DNA of 23,509 nt, from positions 1-23,509 of the forward strand of contig CAKRPJ010000036.1 of the NCBI GenBank assembly GCA_934376955.1, read 5' to 3'. The translations under genes and the position numbers were made by a program. The notes below the pieces were generated by a model, which made no database searches, was not told the origin of the DNA, and worked only from the letters and a program-made list of their open reading frames with translations. The stretch is from CAKRPJ01 sp934376955. GTDB lineage: Bacteria > Bacillota > Clostridia > Lachnospirales > Lachnospiraceae. Shown here in pieces: positions 7,056-15,505 of the stretch (position 1 is its first letter; each line of letters opens with the position of its first letter).

Positions 7056-8606
7056 TTACATTCGTCCGATCTGCTCTTTTTCCTTCAGATATGCTCCGGC
7101 ATCCTTCAAGAAGCTGGCAATAATGAGCAGAATGACCAGAGCTACCGGAAAGGCGGCGATAATGGATACGGACTGAAGATTGGCCATGGAGCTCTCTGAG
7201 AATACAAGGGCAATGGGAAACAGGATCAGCATGACTGCCCAGAAGCCCTTAACGATATGCATCGGTTCTTCGTCCGGCCGGATCCGGCGGTAGGTGTAGG
7301 CAGAAGCCACAAGTGCAATGGAATCAAAGCTGGTGGCATAAAATGCGATCATTGCCGCTACAAGAAGAATAAGCACCAGAGGAGCCAGCGGAAGCGTATC
7401 CACAATGGCAATGATGGTGGAATACAGATCATTCGAGGCTGCGTACAGGCCCATTACATCCAGTGTGCCCCTTGTCTGCAGGCCAAGGCTGTAGTTTCCG
7501 AGGATCAGAAAGCTTAAAAATGTTCCGCCGAGACTGTATACATAGCCGCCCAAGATGGTCTGCTTTACCGTCCGGCCGCGTGAGATGGTGCCGATAAAAA
7601 ACGGGGATGCCACACACCATACCATCCAGTAGGCCCAGTAGAAGATCGTCCAGTTCTGGGGAAAGGAAGTCGTTCGCTGGGGATCGGTAAAGGTTGCCAG
7701 AGAGAAGAAATTCTGGGCAAGATTTCCGATGGCGGCAAAGCCTGTTTCAAGGATATAGCCGGTCTCTCCTCCGAAAAGCAGTACGTAGGCCAGCAGGGCA
7801 AAAAACAGGTATATGCAGGAAACGGACAGGGTAGAGATCCCCTTCATTCCGTGAAGCAGTGCATAGGTGTAAACGATACAGGTGATCACAAGGATCGCGA
7901 TGGTGATCCATTTGGAATCAGGAAGTCCGGTAAGACGGGAAACGACCTGTGCCATTAACGGAGTTGCCAGAGAAAACGTGGTGGCAGTGCCGGCCAAAAG
8001 AGCAAACAGAGCCAGAAGATCGATAAGCTTCCCGGGAAGTCCGTCTACATGCTTTCCAAGAATGGGGCGGCAGGCCTCGGAGTATTTCTGTTTATGGCAG
8101 CCGCGGACATGGATCATAAAACCAAAGGATACGGCTAAAACGAGATAAAAGCTCCAGGGGATCGGGCCCCAGTGGAAGATCGGGTAGGTGCTGGACCAGA
8201 TCTGCATGGAGCCCATCTCTGCAATATGCGGATCACCGGCATAAAGGATCCATTCGCAGAAGGAGTAGAATAAAATATCTGCGGCAAGACCTGCGGTGAA
8301 CATCATGCTGCTCCATGTAAAATCAGAATATTTCGGCTTTTCATCCGGTTTTCCGAGGCGGATCGAGCCGTATCGGGAAAAGGCAAGATAGATCGATAAG
8401 AGAAAAATGCCAAGGCCGATCACCAGATAGTAAAGTCCAAAGGTATCTCCCAGAAGAAAACGGATCTGCTCCAGAACGGAGCGGGATCCTTCGGGAGATA
8501 ATATGAAGCTGGTACAGAGAAAAGCAATCAGGAGAAACGGCACGATCACCATACTCCAGTCGATAGTTCCCTTCAAGGAGTCTTTTTTTGTTTCATTTCT
8601 GTTCAT
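7056..8606 (-). CDS. BCCT-family (betaine/carnitine/choline) transporter
   Basis: A 516-aa membrane protein with about twelve predicted segments, the length of BetP/CaiT-type carriers. The family signature WTIFYWAYWMVW followed by ISRGRTVKQ is clear at about residues 318-348. It contains several of the aromatic residues that line the trimethylammonium site in this family, though the second Trp of the usual WAWW is Tyr. The likely substrates are glycine betaine, choline or carnitine; whether it is sodium- or proton-driven or an exchanger like CaiT cannot be read from the sequence. It has its own promoter and is not grouped with betaine or carnitine metabolism genes here. The start has a GAGGGA-type ribosome binding site (8617-8624). 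Confidence 0.93.
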   Translation of the reverse strand: MNRNETKKDSLKGTIDWSMVIVPFLLIAFLCTSFILSPEGSRSVLEQIRFLLGDTFGLYYLVIGLGIFLLSIYLAFSRYGSIRLGKPDEKPKYSDFTWSSMMFTAGLAADILFYSFCEWILYAGDPHIAEMGSMQIWSSTYPIFHWGPIPWSFYLVLAVSFGFMIHVRGCHKQKYSEACRPILGKHVDGLPGKLIDLLALFALLAGTATTFSLATPLMAQVVSRLTGLPDSKWITIAILVITCIVYTYALLHGMKGISTLSVSCIYLFFALLAYVLLFGGETGYILETGFAAIGNLAQNFFSLATFTDPQRTTSFPQNWTIFYWAYWMVWCVASPFFIGTISRGRTVKQTILGGYVYSLGGTFLSFLILGNYSLGLQTRGTLDVMGLYAASNDLYSTIIAIVDTLPLAPLVLILLVAAMIAFYATSFDSIALVASAYTYRRIRPDEEPMHIVKGFWAVMLILFPIALVFSESSMANLQSVSIIAAFPVALVILLIIASFLKDAGAYLKEKEQIGRM

Positions 8607-8657
8607 AAGCGATGTCCCTCTTTGTTCAAAAATAAATAATTTAATGAGATATTGAAC

Positions 8658-8686
8658 ATTATAGCATTGGCGGGAGAGAAATGCAA
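8658..8686 (-). promoter_or_regulatory. Promoter of the BCCT transporter gene
   Basis: On the minus strand a perfect -10 TATAAT (8658-8663) lies 17 bp from a weak -35, TTGCAT (8681-8686). The leader is about 45 nt. The rest of the 8607-8964 divergent spacer holds the promoter at 8856 and an unassigned open frame (see findings). Confidence 0.55.
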
Positions 8687-8855
8687 GGGGAAAACAAAAG
8701 GATGAGAGAAATCAGCAATGTTATCTCAAAGTCGGCCATGCCAAAGATACCCGTGGGATCCCGGGCAGTGAAGCAGACAGAGTTCTTTGCTTTAGAATAT
8801 TCATATTCCTCCTATGAATAAGTGGGAAAATTAGGCTGGAAAGCCAATTTATGTA

Positions 8856-8884
8856 TTGTAAGAAATCGGGGCTTAGATTATAAT
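8856..8884 (+). promoter_or_regulatory. Promoter and leader of the aminotransferase gene
   Basis: TTGTAA (8856-8861) and a perfect TATAAT (8879-8884) are 17 bp apart. The leader of about 75 nt has a short hairpin, ccctg (8898-8902) with caggg (8910-8914). An AGGAGG ribosome binding site is at 8950-8955. Confidence 0.65.
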
Positions 8885-8964
8885 GAAACTATGTAAGCCC
8901 TGTCCGAGTCAGGGGTGGGCAGGCAATAGACAACTATTTATGTATTATGAGGAGGAAATGTGAC

Positions 8965-10245
8965 ATGAAAACATATCGTGAAATGTCAAGAGAAGAACTG
9001 GCTTCCGAGAAAGAGCGCCTGGAAGCGATCTATAAGGAATATCAGGGAAAGAACTTAAGCCTTAACATGGCCCGTGGTAAGCCAAGCCCGGCTCAGCTCG
9101 ATCTTTCTCTGCCGATGCTTGATGTTTTAAACAGCAAGAGTGATTTCGTAGTAGCAGAAGGTGATGTAAGAAACTATGGTGTTCTCACAGGTCTTCAGTG
9201 TGCTAAGGAATTAATGGGTGCAATGATGGATGCTCCGGCTGAGAATGTGATCATGTACGGAAGCGCAAGCCTTACATTAATGTATGATACTGTATCCCGT
9301 TCCTACACACACGGCGTTATGGGAAGCACTCCGTGGTGCAAATTAGACAAGGTTAAATTCCTTTGCCCGGTACCGGGATATGACAGACACTTCGCTATCA
9401 CCCAGTTCTTTGGTATTGAGATGATCAACATCCCGATGCACGAGGACGGCCCGGATATGGATATGGTCGAGCAGTACGTTAACAATGATGAGTCCGTAAA
9501 GGGTATCTGGTGTGTACCGCTTTACTCCAACCCGTCCGGTCAGTGCTACTCTGACGAGACAGTAAGACGTTTTGCTAACTTAAAGCCGGCTGCAAAGGAT
9601 TTCCGTATTTTCTGGGATAACGCATACTGCGTACATCACCTCTATCCGGATCATCCGAGCCATGTTCTTGAGATCCTTGCTGAATGTGAAAAAGCAGGAA
9701 ACCCGGATATGGTTTACAAATTCGGCTCTACAGCAAAGGTTACATTCCCGGGTGCCGGTATCTCCGCAATTGCTACATCCAAGGCAAACATCGAGGATAT
9801 CAAGAAGCAGATGAACAACCAGCTCATCAGCCATGATAAGATCAACCAGCTCCGTCATGTACGTTTCTTCAAGGATATCGAGGGAATCAAGGCTCACATG
9901 GCAAAACACGCAGAGCTTCTCCGCCCGCGTTTCGAGGCTGTTGATGAGATCCTTAACAGAGAGCTTGCAGGTCTTGAGATCGGTCAGTGGACAAAGCCGA
10001 ACGGCGGATACTTTGTATCCTTTGATGCCCTTGACGGCTGTGCAAAGGCAATCGTTGCTAAGTGTAAAGAGGCAGGCGTTGTTATGACAGGCGCAGGCGC
10101 TACATTCCCATACGGAAAGGATCCGCACGATTCCAATATCCGTATCGCTCCGTCCTTCCCGTCCCTTGAGGACTTAAAGCTTGCTGCTGAGATCTTCTGC
10201 GTATGTGTGAAGTTAGTAAGCATCAACAAAATGCTGGAGGCATAA
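8965..10245 (+). CDS. PLP-dependent aminotransferase, probable aspartate aminotransferase
   Basis: A 426-aa fold-type I aminotransferase of the atypical aspartate aminotransferase group (Pfam PF12897-like; the characterised Corynebacterium AspT belongs to this kind). It should move an amino group between aspartate and 2-oxoglutarate in the cytoplasm. Visible PLP-site residues are N189 in YSNPSG, D218 and Y221 in WDNAY, and the Schiff-base lysine K258 in STAKVTFPGAG. I chose the ATG at 8965 over one at 8947 because AGGAGG (8950-8955) lies inside the longer version and is correctly spaced, nine bases, from 8965. It is transcribed alone, between its own promoter and a strong terminator. Substrate specificity is inferred from family membership. 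Confidence 0.9.
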   Translation: MKTYREMSREELASEKERLEAIYKEYQGKNLSLNMARGKPSPAQLDLSLPMLDVLNSKSDFVVAEGDVRNYGVLTGLQCAKELMGAMMDAPAENVIMYGSASLTLMYDTVSRSYTHGVMGSTPWCKLDKVKFLCPVPGYDRHFAITQFFGIEMINIPMHEDGPDMDMVEQYVNNDESVKGIWCVPLYSNPSGQCYSDETVRRFANLKPAAKDFRIFWDNAYCVHHLYPDHPSHVLEILAECEKAGNPDMVYKFGSTAKVTFPGAGISAIATSKANIEDIKKQMNNQLISHDKINQLRHVRFFKDIEGIKAHMAKHAELLRPRFEAVDEILNRELAGLEIGQWTKPNGGYFVSFDALDGCAKAIVAKCKEAGVVMTGAGATFPYGKDPHDSNIRIAPSFPSLEDLKLAAEIFCVCVKLVSINKMLEA

Positions 10246-10309
10246 TCGCCGCCGGTCTGTGGAACGAATAAAAAAAAGTAAAATCAGCTCCCGGTTCACC
10301 TGAAAACAG

Positions 10310-10407
10310 AAGGGGACTGTAAATGGAACGAGATGAGATCCGCAATGGGTGTTTCATCTCGTTTTCATTTTCAGTCCCTTTACTTATTTCAGTCCCTTTA
10401 CTTTTTT
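10310..10407 (+). terminator. Long-stem terminator after the aminotransferase, with duplicated arm
   Basis: An imperfect stem of about 25 bp pairs 10312-10337 with 10354-10381, ending in T-rich DNA. The right-arm end is tandemly duplicated: an 18-base unit at 10369-10386 repeats at 10387-10404 with one difference. The final cttttttag gives a normal T-tail. An outer aaaaaagtaaa (10272-10282) can also pair with tttactttttt (10397-10407). The rest of 10408-10475 shows no clear gene or promoter. Confidence 0.7.
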
Positions 10408-10475
10408 AGCGGGCTATACTAAAATAAGGGTATCTTTGCGCCGGTTCTCTCCGGATATGGAAAAAGGGATTTGAA

Positions 10476-10632
10476 CGCAGATAAGCATTCCCCCGCTTCA
10501 AGTGCGCGGAGCACTAAGCGGTGGGTGAGGGGGATGCTTATGTCAGTGGGAGTTGAAAGCTCCCACTGACAGATCGCGAAGCGACTGCGTTCATGAGCAA
10601 GTAGCGAAGCGGATTGCGAATGTCCGCTTTAC
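10476..10632 (+). repeat. 157-bp structured intergenic repeat, copy 2
   Basis: This copy differs from 35-191 by one base. C at 10519 completes a 6-bp pairing (ccgctt at 10493-10498 with aagcgg at 10516-10521) that copy 1 breaks, so the fold here is slightly better. It ends 29 bases before gtrA and would lengthen that reading frame artificially if the first ATG were used. Confidence 0.9.
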
Positions 10633-10661
10633 AATGGAAAAGAAGATGGAGATATCTGAAA

Positions 10662-11096
10662 ATGGAAGATAATGATTTAAAAAAAGGACGGAAGCTAATG
10701 AAAGAAGGGGCTGCGTACCTGATCTTTGGTGTTCTCACTACCGTGATCGATTACGTAATCTCCAACGCATTGTATTATGCCGCAAACGTGGGGCCTGTAG
10801 CCGCCCAAACCATCGCCTGGATCGTGGCGGTACTCTTTGCCTTTGTGACCAATAAATGGTGGGTGTTTGAGAGCCACACAATGGTGCCGAAGGAGGTATG
10901 GAGGGAATTTACCGCATTTGTACTTTGCCGGGTGGCAACCTTCCTGTTTAATTTAGCAGCAATCTTTATTATGGTAGATGTTCTGAATATGGAATTCTTT
11001 TTCTGCAAGCTGCTGATTTCGGTTGTCGTAGTGATCCTTAACTATATATTCAGCAAGATCCTGATTTTTGCGGGAAAAAAGGATGGTGAAAATTAG
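10662..11096 (+). CDS. GtrA-family membrane protein
   Basis: A 144-aa protein with four membrane segments (about 17-41, 45-68, 82-106, 113-137), the standard GtrA-family shape. Members are thought to flip or hand over undecaprenyl-phosphate-linked sugars for glycosylation outside the membrane. The frame is open upstream to 10614, but that part lies in the repeat copy, so I take the ATG at 10662, with ggag ten bases upstream; the ATG at 10698 is a weaker alternative. Its TAG overlaps the GTG start of the next gene by one base, so the two are translationally coupled and likely work together. No clear promoter was found before it. Confidence 0.88.
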   Translation: MEDNDLKKGRKLMKEGAAYLIFGVLTTVIDYVISNALYYAANVGPVAAQTIAWIVAVLFAFVTNKWWVFESHTMVPKEVWREFTAFVLCRVATFLFNLAAIFIMVDVLNMEFFFCKLLISVVVVILNYIFSKILIFAGKKDGEN

Positions 11097-13648
11097 TGGA
11101 GAATAAAAAGCCTGAGAATAAATTATATGAAAGTATAATGTCCGAAAATAAACTGTCCGGAAAGGAAAACCTTCTTATCGCATTCCTCGTTCCGGTGATC
11201 CTGATGATCCTGATCTTTATCGTGAGAGGGATCTTCCCCTTTGGAAGCAAGAGCTTTTTAAGGACCGATCTGTACCACCAGTATGCACCATTCTTTTCGG
11301 AATTTCAGTATAAGCTTCAGAATGGCGGCAGCCTGCTTTACAGCTGGGATGTGGGAATGGGAGTAAACTTTTCTGCTCTCTATGCCTATTATCTGGCAAG
11401 CCCGTTAAACTGGCTGATCGTCCTGTGCCCGAAAAAATTCGTGATCGAATTTATGACTGCAATGATCGTCATTAAGACCGGTCTTTCCGGCTTGAGCTTT
11501 GCATGGTATTTAAAAAAGCATTGCCATACCAACAGGCCCGGCGCAGGCTTTTTCGGAGTATTCTATGCTATGTCCGGCTACATGGCGGCCTATAGCTGGA
11601 ATATTATGTGGCTCGACTGCATTATTTTATTTCCCCTGATCGTTTTGGGGCTGGAGCGTCTGGTAAAGCGGGGAAACGGTTTCTTTTATTGTATTACTTT
11701 AGGGCTTTCCATTCTCTCCAACTACTATATCTCGATCATGACCTGCGGATTTATGGTACTGTACTTCATCTGCCTGCTTTTGCTGGAGCGGAAGCAGGAG
11801 CCGAAGGCCTATCTGGCAGCCTGTGGACGGTTTGCTGTATACTCGCTTTTAGCAGGGGGAATGGCAGCCTGCGTCCTTCTTCCGGAGGTATATGCACTGA
11901 AGATGACAGCCTCCGGCAATATCAATTTCCCGAAGACGCTGACCTCCTATTTTTCAATTTTTGATATGATCGCCCGCCATATCGGAAACGTGGAGACAGA
12001 AACAGGTTTGGATCATTGGCCGAATATCTACTGTGGTGTAGCAGTCCTTATGTTTTTCCTGCTGTATCTGGCATGCAGAAAGATATCGTTGAAGGAGAAG
12101 ACGGTGTATTGCGGGCTGCTCCTGATCTTTTATGCGAGCTTTTCCGTCAATGCACTGAACTTTATCTGGCATGGACTTCACTATCCGAACAGTCTGCCCT
12201 GCCGGCAGTCCTTTATTTATATATTCCTGATGCTTTTTATCTGTTTCCGTGTATATATGTATCTGGAGCATATCCCGCGAAAGCACATTGCAGCGGCCTT
12301 CTGGGGAAGTGTCAGCTTCGTGATCCTTGCGGAGAAGCTGGTGGAACAAAAGCACTTCCATTTTTCTGTATATTATGTGGCGATCCTCTTTCTTGCCGCC
12401 TATACGGGACTTATTTATCTGTATCGCGGAGGGAAAAAAATGCTGGCGTTCCTGCTGGCGCTGGGCCTTGTCTGCGTGGAGGCAGAGGCCAATATGCTGG
12501 TATCCAGCGTGCCTACGACAAGTCGGGAGGATTACACGGCAGACAATGCGGATGTGATCCGGCTTTCCGAGAGCCTGCAGCCTGCCGCAGATTTTTACCG
12601 GATCGAGAAAAAAAGCCGAAAGACAAAGAATGATGGTGCATGGATGAATTTCCCGTCGGTTTCTTTGTTTTCCTCTACGGCAAACGCAGAGATGACTAAA
12701 TTTTTTAAATATCTGGGATGTGAAGCATCTACGAATGCCTACAGCATAACCGGAAGTACGCCGCTGGTGGACTGCCTGTTTTCCGTGCGGTATGCGCTGT
12801 ATTCCGACTATGAGCCGGATACAGACCTGACCAGATTCCTGCAAGAGAGCGGAGATACGCGGCTATATGAAAATCTATATACGCTTCCTCTTGGCTTTGT
12901 ACTCCCCTCCGGACTAGAGGATAACTGGCAGTACGAAATGGACAACCCGGCGGAGGTGCAGAACGATCTTTGCCTCTTACTGGGAGTCGACGATGTTCTG
13001 GTTCCCATCGAAACACAGACAGGAGTGGGGACATGCACTTTTACGGCTGATATCCCAGGTGAATATTATGCATTTTCCGACAATAAAAAGTTAAAGAGCA
13101 TACGGGCAGAGCTGCCCTCCGGAAATAAAAGCTTTAATAATGTAGACCGGCGCTATTTTATGGAGCTTGGAAATCTTCAGGGCGGACAGGAGGTAACCTT
13201 CACAACAGAGGAAAAGGGAGAGGCCCTTACACTGAAGGTATACCGCTTTTCCAATCGGGCTATGATTGAGGCCTACGATGCTTTAAACGATATGCCGCTG
13301 CGCCTGACAAGCTGGACCGACTCAAAGCTTTCCGGCACCTTCTATGCAGAGGGGGCAGGAGTGCTGTTCACCTCGATCCCGTATGATAAGGGCTGGACCG
13401 TGAAAATAGACGGAAAAAAATATATGACACGGAAGGCCTTTGATACTTTCTTAGCGGTAGACGTATCGGCCGGGAATCATGAGATCACGCTCACTTATTT
13501 CCCGGAAGGCCTGCGTTTGGGCTGCCTGCTTTCAGGGGCATCGCTCCTTATTCTGCTGCTTCTGGTGATCATCAGGCGATGGATGGACAGCCAACGGACA
13601 AAGACGGACAATAAAGAAACAAAGCAGATTCAAGTCGAACGCCCGTGA
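11096..13648 (+). CDS. YfhO-family membrane glycosyltransferase
   Basis: An 850-aa protein with about twelve or more membrane segments in the first 460 residues, a large extracytoplasmic region (about 480-800), and a last membrane helix near 807-829 with an RRWM end. This is the YfhO type, related to GT-C transferases; YfhO proteins in Bacillus and Listeria are linked to adding sugars to lipoteichoic or wall teichoic acid. D58 in the first loop (RTDLYHQY) is a candidate catalytic acid by analogy with GT-C enzymes. It starts with GTG at 11096 directly on the gtrA stop; the ggatgg just upstream can serve as ribosome binding site. The usual partner that charges the lipid carrier is not next to the pair. 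Confidence 0.88.
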   Translation: MENKKPENKLYESIMSENKLSGKENLLIAFLVPVILMILIFIVRGIFPFGSKSFLRTDLYHQYAPFFSEFQYKLQNGGSLLYSWDVGMGVNFSALYAYYLASPLNWLIVLCPKKFVIEFMTAMIVIKTGLSGLSFAWYLKKHCHTNRPGAGFFGVFYAMSGYMAAYSWNIMWLDCIILFPLIVLGLERLVKRGNGFFYCITLGLSILSNYYISIMTCGFMVLYFICLLLLERKQEPKAYLAACGRFAVYSLLAGGMAACVLLPEVYALKMTASGNINFPKTLTSYFSIFDMIARHIGNVETETGLDHWPNIYCGVAVLMFFLLYLACRKISLKEKTVYCGLLLIFYASFSVNALNFIWHGLHYPNSLPCRQSFIYIFLMLFICFRVYMYLEHIPRKHIAAAFWGSVSFVILAEKLVEQKHFHFSVYYVAILFLAAYTGLIYLYRGGKKMLAFLLALGLVCVEAEANMLVSSVPTTSREDYTADNADVIRLSESLQPAADFYRIEKKSRKTKNDGAWMNFPSVSLFSSTANAEMTKFFKYLGCEASTNAYSITGSTPLVDCLFSVRYALYSDYEPDTDLTRFLQESGDTRLYENLYTLPLGFVLPSGLEDNWQYEMDNPAEVQNDLCLLLGVDDVLVPIETQTGVGTCTFTADIPGEYYAFSDNKKLKSIRAELPSGNKSFNNVDRRYFMELGNLQGGQEVTFTTEEKGEALTLKVYRFSNRAMIEAYDALNDMPLRLTSWTDSKLSGTFYAEGAGVLFTSIPYDKGWTVKIDGKKYMTRKAFDTFLAVDVSAGNHEITLTYFPEGLRLGCLLSGASLLILLLLVIIRRWMDSQRTKTDNKETKQIQVERP

Positions 13649-13722
13649 GACTTGGCGCGTGATTCTGGTGCGCATCCTCGCGGAGCGTTTATCTCAGTCG
13701 GAGGCTTCTCGACTGAGATAAA
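13641..13722 (+). repeat. Hairpin-rich element between yfhO and argH
   Basis: A perfect 13-bp stem has arms 13688-13700 and 13710-13722 around a 9-nt loop. Upstream, aacgcccgtgag (overlapping the yfhO stop) pairs with ctcgcggagcgtt apart from one bulge and one wobble, giving a nested second stem. There is no T-run, so it is not a standard terminator. Its design, stacked stems with cgcggagc text, recalls the repeats at 35 and 10476 but it lacks their end module. Confidence 0.6.
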
Positions 13723-13730
13723 GACCTAGT

Positions 13731-13758
13731 AGAGAGACACCATAAGAGAGACATCATA
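13731..13758 (+). repeat. 14-bp tandem repeat before the argH ribosome binding site
   Basis: The unit agagagacaccata is followed directly by agagagacatcata, one base different. The AGGAGG ribosome binding site (13760-13765) comes next, seven bases before the ATG. Its purine-rich text could influence initiation; no function is shown. Confidence 0.75.
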
Positions 13759-13772
13759 AAGGAGGAAACATC

Positions 13773-15146
13773 ATGAAACTTTGGGGCGGAAGATTTACGA
13801 AGGAAACCAATCAGCTGGTACACAACTTTAACGAATCCATCTCATTTGATCAGAAATTTTACAGACAGGACATCGAAGGCAGTATTGCCCATGTGACAAT
13901 GCTGGCACGTCAGGGCATTTTAAGTGAGGAGGATAAGGATGCAATCATAAAGGGACTTTGCAGCATCCGGGAGGATCTGGACTCCGGAAAGCTTGAGATC
14001 ACCTCCGAGTACGAAGATATCCATTCCTTTGTGGAAGGAGTTCTTACCGAGCGTATCGGAGAGGCCGGAAAGCGGCTCCACACCGGAAGAAGCAGAAACG
14101 ATCAGGTCGCCCTTGACATGAAGCTTTACACAAGAGATGAGATTGATGAACTGGATGGACTTTTAAAGGGGCTTTTAAAGGAGCTTCTTGTTCTTATGGA
14201 AGGAAATCTTCATACATATATGCCGGGCTTTACCCACCTGCAGAAGGCACAGCCGGTCACTCTGGCACACCATCTGGGTGCATACTATGAAATGTTCCGC
14301 CGTGACAGAAGCCGTCTTAAGGACATCAGGGACAGAATGAACTATTGCCCGCTGGGATCCGGGGCATTGGCCGGAACCACCTACCCCCTCGACCGGGTGT
14401 ATACGGCAGAGCTCCTTGGCTTTGACGGGCCGACGTTAAACAGCATGGATTCCGTTTCGGACAGAGATTATCTGATCGAGCTTTTATCGGCACTGTCGAT
14501 CATTGCCATGCATCTTTCCCGTTTCTCCGAGGAAATTATCATCTGGAACAGCAATGAATACCGCTTTGTGGAGATGGATGATTCCTACAGCACAGGAAGC
14601 AGTATTATGCCTCAGAAGAAAAACCCGGATATTGCAGAGCTGATCCGCGGCAAAGCAGGCAGAGTGTATGGCGCGCTTGTTTCCATGCTCACCGTTATGA
14701 AGGGAATCCCGCTGGCTTACGATAAGGATCTGCAGGAGGATAAGGAGATGACCTTTGATGCCATCGACACGGTCAAAGGATGTATCCTTTTGTTTACCGG
14801 AATGATCTCTACGATGACCTTTAGAAAGGATGTTATGGAGGAGAGTGCGAAAAAGGGCTTTACGAACGCCACGGATGCCGCAGATTATCTGGTGAACCAC
14901 GGAGTTGCCTTCCGGGATGCCCACGGGATCATCGGACAGCTGGTTTTAATGTGTATTGAAAAACAAAGATCGCTGGACGAGCTTACTTTAGAGGAGTTTA
15001 AGTCTGTATGCCCGGTGTTTGAAGCAGATATTTATGAGGCGATCTCCTTAAAGACATGCGTAGAAAAGAGGATGACTATCGGTGCTCCCGGAGTGGAAGC
15101 CATGAAGAATGTTATTGAGCTCTATAAAAAAGAACTGTGCTCATGA
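13773..15146 (+). CDS. argH: Argininosuccinate lyase
   Basis: The enzyme splits argininosuccinate into arginine and fumarate, the last step of arginine synthesis, as a cytoplasmic homotetramer. The 457-aa length is normal. The fumarase/aspartase superfamily signature SSIMPQKKNP is present with the flexible-loop catalytic serine at S277. H155 lies in FTHLQKAQPVTLAHH, and HTGRSRNDQ near 103-111 binds substrate. The ATG has an excellent AGGAGG site. argG is not adjacent, which is less usual, since argG and argH are often paired. No clear promoter is seen; transcription may come from the yfhO side or from the hairpin region. Confidence 0.98.
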   Translation: MKLWGGRFTKETNQLVHNFNESISFDQKFYRQDIEGSIAHVTMLARQGILSEEDKDAIIKGLCSIREDLDSGKLEITSEYEDIHSFVEGVLTERIGEAGKRLHTGRSRNDQVALDMKLYTRDEIDELDGLLKGLLKELLVLMEGNLHTYMPGFTHLQKAQPVTLAHHLGAYYEMFRRDRSRLKDIRDRMNYCPLGSGALAGTTYPLDRVYTAELLGFDGPTLNSMDSVSDRDYLIELLSALSIIAMHLSRFSEEIIIWNSNEYRFVEMDDSYSTGSSIMPQKKNPDIAELIRGKAGRVYGALVSMLTVMKGIPLAYDKDLQEDKEMTFDAIDTVKGCILLFTGMISTMTFRKDVMEESAKKGFTNATDAADYLVNHGVAFRDAHGIIGQLVLMCIEKQRSLDELTLEEFKSVCPVFEADIYEAISLKTCVEKRMTIGAPGVEAMKNVIELYKKELCS

Positions 15147-15156
15147 GGAGGCATTA

Positions 15157-15183
15157 AAAGCGGATCGCGAAGCTCTGCTTTAC
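15157..15183 (+). repeat. Degenerate copy of the repeat end module
   Basis: This matches the end of the 157-bp repeat with about five changes in 24 bases and still folds agcgga against tctgct with one G-T pair. It starts eleven bases after the argH stop codon. The relationship is inferred by eye. Confidence 0.5.
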
Positions 15184-15205
15184 TCCTGGATATCTGGATA
15201 TAACG

Positions 15206-15243
15206 AAAAGAGCTGCTCGATGAAATATCTGAGCAGCTCTTTT
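15206..15243 (+). terminator. argH terminator
   Basis: A perfect 13-bp stem, aaaagagctgctc (15206-15218) with gagcagctctttt (15231-15243), has a 12-nt loop. The A/T ends make it usable in both directions, though the T-run is short. The following spacer to 15505 has no gene and holds only the lysR promoter. Confidence 0.75.
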
Positions 15244-15403
15244 CAATATCAATATGGAAAGGGGAAGGAAGGCCCCCTTGGATCCTATGGCTTTCGGATC
15301 GAGTTTTAGTTTACCACAGGAAGAAAAAGACATAAAATGCTATTTTTTTTGATATAATGTAAATAACACTTAACATTTTATCTGTTTCAATGAAAGCGAA
15401 AGA

Positions 15404-15432
15404 TTGTGTAATAACGGTTTTTCCAGTATAAT
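15404..15432 (+). promoter_or_regulatory. Likely promoter of the LysR-type gene
   Basis: TTGTGT (15404-15409) and a perfect TATAAT (15427-15432) are 17 bp apart. A second TATAAT at 15353-15358 has no good -35 box. A TTGACA at 15478-15483 has no matching -10. The ribosome binding site gagggga lies just before the ATG at 15506. Confidence 0.5.
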
Positions 15433-15505
15433 ATAATTAGTCATTTACATTTTTGAGACAGCAGGCTGCCATTTTTATTGACAAGGTAATCTGAGGGGAG
15501 AGGCT

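Noticed and set aside
8891..8946. Riboswitch in the aminotransferase leader
   Set aside because: Only one short hairpin is visible in about 75 nt, with no terminator or known aptamer motif.
11954..12844. 296-codon minus-strand frame inside yfhO
   Set aside because: No start signal and no family resemblance; yfhO on the other strand is clearly coding throughout.
15389..15404. cre-like sequence tgaaagcgaaagat upstream of lysR
   Set aside because: Only the first half fits the catabolite-response consensus; the second half does not.
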